Shown: piece by piece, positions 61,357-64,000 of the stretch | Position numbering within the stretch: position 1 is the first letter of the stretch | Layout of the letters: each line of letters starts with the position of its first letter | From: Zopfochytrium polystomum | Lineage: Eukaryota; Chytridiomycota; Chytridiomycetes; Chytridiales; Chytridiaceae | Assembly: GCA_025765615.1 (NCBI GenBank) | Contig: JAIVFJ010000010.1 | Coordinates: 1 to 64,000 of the forward strand | Direction: 5' to 3' | Length of the DNA: 64,000 nt | Notes under the pieces: model-generated | Databases searched by the model: none | What the model was told of the DNA's origin: nothing | What the model saw: the letters and a program-made list of their open reading frames with translations, nothing else | Made by a program: the position numbers and the translations under genes

Positions 61357-62419
61357 ATGGCGGAGACACGAGCGAAGCGGGCAAGGTCGGCGTTGCGCTC
61401 TCCGCCAACAACAACGCAAGCCGAGAAACGGCGTTGTGTATCATCCTTTGATGGCGACACAGCCCCGTCCCCACCACCACCACCGCCGCTGGGTCGAGCA
61501 GCAGGCCCAGCAGCACCAGCCCCCGCCATCCAGCCCGTTGTTGCCAACGATGACGGCGACAGCGACTTCGACGACGGCGGCACCACCGCCGTCACCGCCC
61601 AAGCCGACGGAGTAGCACCGCCACCGCCGCCGCCGGCGGGCGTGCCGCGGCTCGTCCCCGCCGGCCGCCTGGTCGTCGCACACCGTCGCACGCAGCGGGC
61701 AACGCTCGCCGCCCGCTTCCCCGGCTGCGCCGTCCTGGACGTCACCTCAAAAGGCCCCGCGCCGTGGGTGCGGTTCTCGCCGTTCTACCCGATCGGCGGC
61801 AGCGACAGCAGCCGCGGCGGCGGGATCGCCGTCCCGACGGACCCGGGCGTCGTCTCGGTGTCGGTCGAGGGGATCTGGTGCGGTTGATTCGGGGAGATGG
61901 CTTCTACAGCGCGAATTTAACTCCCGTTTTGTCCCACAACCACCACCCCCATTCAAACACAAAACAGGCAGGCGCTCAAAGTCTTCGCGAACGAGGGCCC
62001 CGACGCCAGCAAATTGCGCATCGCAACGATGGCGGGGCTGAAGCGCGGTGCCAGCAAAGCGCGTGGGCGCGTCCTAGGGCACTCTCCGCGGTTAGCCGTC
62101 CAGCCGGGCGACAAGCTCCTCGCGTACGTTGACGCGCGGAGGCGGATCTACCTGCCGGCGTACCGAGAGCAGCTGGAGCGGCTCGCACCGGAGCTGGAGC
62201 AGGTCAGGAGGATGGCGATCGACGCCGCTCAGACGGTCGTGCTGCTGGATTTCGAGACAAATACTGACGTCGCGGACACGACGCGGCCACTGAGTCACGC
62301 TGGGCTGGTGAGCCGGAGTGGGTGCTGCATTCGAGGTTGCAAATGGTATGCTCACTCCTACTCGCCAGATTAAGGTGTTTCTCGAGACGGGCGAGCTACC
62401 TTTGATCTCACCAAACTAA
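61357..62419 (+). CDS. Conserved protein resembling an uncharacterised bacterial family
   Basis: Three exons: 61357-61877, 61968-62307 and 62369-62419, about 303 residues. After a charged, Pro-rich N-terminus (about 115 residues) the conserved part begins: LVVAHRRTQRATLAARFPG, AVLDVTSKGPAPWVRFSPFY, PIGG, IAVPTDPGVVSVSVEGIW, QALKVFANEGPD, ATMAGLKRG, GHSPRLAV, ARRRIYLPAYREQLE, TVVLLDFETNTDVADTTRP, then LSHAGLIKVFLETGELP. I associate this motif series with uncharacterised bacterial/phage proteins (possibly DUF6939); the family name is from memory and needs checking. Both introns interrupt conserved motifs (EGI-W, AGL-IKVF), and their removal restores them, so the gene is spliced and probably functional. 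Prokaryote-like sequence plus fungal introns suggests an old lateral transfer. Confidence 0.75.
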
Positions 62420-62880
62420 CATTGCCGAAGAGGAAGAATGCAAGATTGCCTCGAGTTCTCGCTCTAGGTAGGTCAACGAGGGTCTGTGGCAGCATGGCAC
62501 AGACCGAACATCACAGGCCGAAATCAAAACCATCGCTCTTGTAGTAACACCAGCTTTGGTGGTACAGTTAGGTTCTCGGCTGTGTTTCGATTGGGCGCCA
62601 ACGACAAAAACCCCTGCTCCACTATTGCAATCAGAAAACGGGTTTACGGAGTGGACAGAGCCAGAGAGAGGGAGGGTGGGAGGGAGAGAAAGAGAGAACG
62701 TAAGAAAAAAGGTCGCCTGCTGCCGACGCCCATACACAGAGAGAGAGAGATAGATGGAGAACGCCCGTCGCCGCTTTACGGCGAGTCGTGGCCTTTGTGG
62801 GTGCACTCGCGTGACTGCATCTGCCACCTTGGGTTATCTTCCTTCCTTCCGGATGCTCGTTGACTTTTAACAGCCTCTAC

Positions 62881-62911
<31 letters not shown>

Positions 62912-62977
62912 AAGAGGGGACAAAAATTTTTTTAGCAAAAAGGTGGAATAGAGAGCTTGAGAGGCAGATAGAATGAG
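62420..62977. other. Intergenic with GA and poly-A tracts
   Basis: Short GA tracts at 62663-62700 and 62737-62752, and a poly-A run of about 29 nt at 62881-62909. No gene recognised. Confidence 0.7.
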
Positions 62978-63620
62978 TTAAAACCTAAGATGATCCACCA
63001 ACTCCTTGTAAACCACATTTCTTATAGTTGGTCCACCTCTTTCTGCATTGTGTTTTGCAGTTATTACAAGATCTGCTGGGGATGTCACTCTTGAAAATGC
63101 AACATGGGACTGTCCATGTGCAAACACATCTTCCCACATATCAAGTCCAACTTTTTTCAAAGTCTGGCCTTGGACTTGTTGATGGACATTGCAAAGGAAG
63201 GTCAAACAGGAAATTGCTTTCTGGTGAACTCAAAGGGAAATCCTGAATCACTGGGCTGCAAAGAGATTTGGGGAAGGAAGACTGTCTCTCCTTTCCTGCT
63301 GCCCACAACAACTTCACAGAGCAGCACGCTAGGGCAGACTTCGCAAAGGATGAGGCGTGTCCCATTGCAGAGTCCATCTGCCAGGTTGTGAAGGAGGATG
63401 AGAGGCATTTCCGCTTTGACAGTCAACCTGTGGGGAGGCAGGCTGGAAGGGTTGAGGGTGCTGAGGAACTTGGGGCTAATGAGAAGGCCATTGCCTTTGT
63501 CGACTCCAATTGGTGTGTCAGCAGAAAGCAGCTCCTGAATGTCTCCTGGTGCTGCACTGCATACTTGTCAGGAACAGGGCAGGACGGGACAAGGCAGACA
63601 AGGAACTGAGAGGAGTGATG
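62978..63620 (-). pseudogene. Decayed Helitron/Pif1-type helicase C-terminus
   Basis: Read on the minus strand, motifs of the C-terminal part of Pif1-like helicases from Helitrons appear in order: FLSTLNPSSLPPHRL, EMPLILLHNLADGLCNGTRL, FPFEFTRKQFPV, a FAMSINKS remnant, QGQTLKKVGLDMWEDVF, AHGQSHVAFSRVTSPADL and RNVVYKEL. A TGA stop replaces the expected Arg codon after KQFPV (CGA to TGA), and one base is missing between INKS and QGQT, so the frame is broken at least twice. The upstream Rep and helicase core are absent (beyond the window or deleted). Base composition is AT-richer than the genes to the left. Confidence 0.8.
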
Positions 63621-63784
63621 ATTTTATTGGAAACAATAATTCACTTGAGCGATGGGACAGGTTCCCATTCCGCTTTTATACCTTTTGAGAGTCCTCCTTG
63701 TCAAGACTCAAAGAAAGTTCCTGAAAGAGCAAATAGTAATACAATGATACCAATGATACCAATCACAACAAGACAAGTCAGGAA

Positions 63785-63862
63785 AGCAAGGAAGGTTCCA
63801 TGAAGGTTCCACAAGGTTCCATGAAGGAATGTTCCAGAAGGTTCCAGAGGTTTCGAGAGGGT
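63785..63862 (+). repeat. GGTTCCA short tandem repeat with heat-shock-element-like spacing
   Basis: Five to six imperfect copies of AAGGTTCCA. At 63827-63844 they form GAA-TG-TTC-CA-GAA-GG-TTC, four alternating nGAAn/nTTCn units with the 2-nt spacing of a heat-shock element. It could be a chance outcome of the repeat unit. The remaining 63621-64000 holds no recognised gene. Confidence 0.5.
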
Positions 63863-64000
63863 GATTCATAACATTCAGGGCACTTTGGACAGATGGCTTC
63901 AGGACCTTTGCTACTACTTTTGAGTGGGTGTTGTTTTGCAATACTTTGAAAAAATCCAGATCCAGAAAGAAAACCCTAACAGGGCGAGTTACGTCCTTTG

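Overview
This is a GC-rich eukaryotic window and almost certainly fungal. Genes are cut by many short introns (about 50-200 nt) with GT..YAG ends and a few GC-AG introns. TATA boxes lie about 90-130 nt upstream of several start codons. The protein set includes a YAT-type amino-acid permease, an AYR1-like SDR, an F-box family and a SAM methyltransferase. Long poly-A/poly-T runs and (GA)n, (CT)n and (CA)n tracts fill the spaces between genes and some introns. I cannot name the species; an early-diverging or zoosporic fungus is possible but not proven.

Left part (1-9.5 kb): a frame-disturbed left-edge fragment, a tRNA-derived SINE-like element, a large minus-strand F-box protein with two FBXL4-type discoidin-like domains and a LamG-like domain, and two minus-strand membrane proteins. 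Middle part (10-52 kb): a set of secreted, very basic low-complexity proteins, mixed with ordinary enzymes. The set comprises a collagen-like gene with a 9-nt microexon, a paralogous family here called A (12-16 kb, minus), B (38-44.5 kb, plus) and C (46-51 kb, plus), and a precursor at 30.4-32 kb made of three exon-encoded Gly/Lys/Arg-rich repeats separated by dibasic sites. The enzymes are an SDR, a pseudokinase-like protein, a methyltransferase, a zinc-type oxidoreductase and an aldo-keto reductase. An F-box/Cys-rich gene at 23.4-25.7 kb is flanked by two broken relatives. Right part (52.5-64 kb): a TauD-type dioxygenase, an amino-acid permease, a tRNA-Ser(GCU), two tandem relatives of an unknown (possibly Crinkler-like) family, an intron-containing gene resembling an uncharacterised bacterial family, and a decayed Helitron/Pif1 helicase C-terminus.

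The most novel content is the secreted basic-protein set. Its members share a signal peptide, and most have a Gly/Ala-rich hydrophobic region and a long Lys/Ala/Gly tail ending in Lys-Lys. This suggests an extracellular matrix, coat or adhesive system, which is an inference. A technical point matters for any annotation: at least five reading frames are each broken by exactly one extra base inside a G or A run, which looks like systematic homopolymer error (or, less likely, slippage). Exon boundaries were worked out by hand from splice signals, frame continuity and comparison of paralogues.
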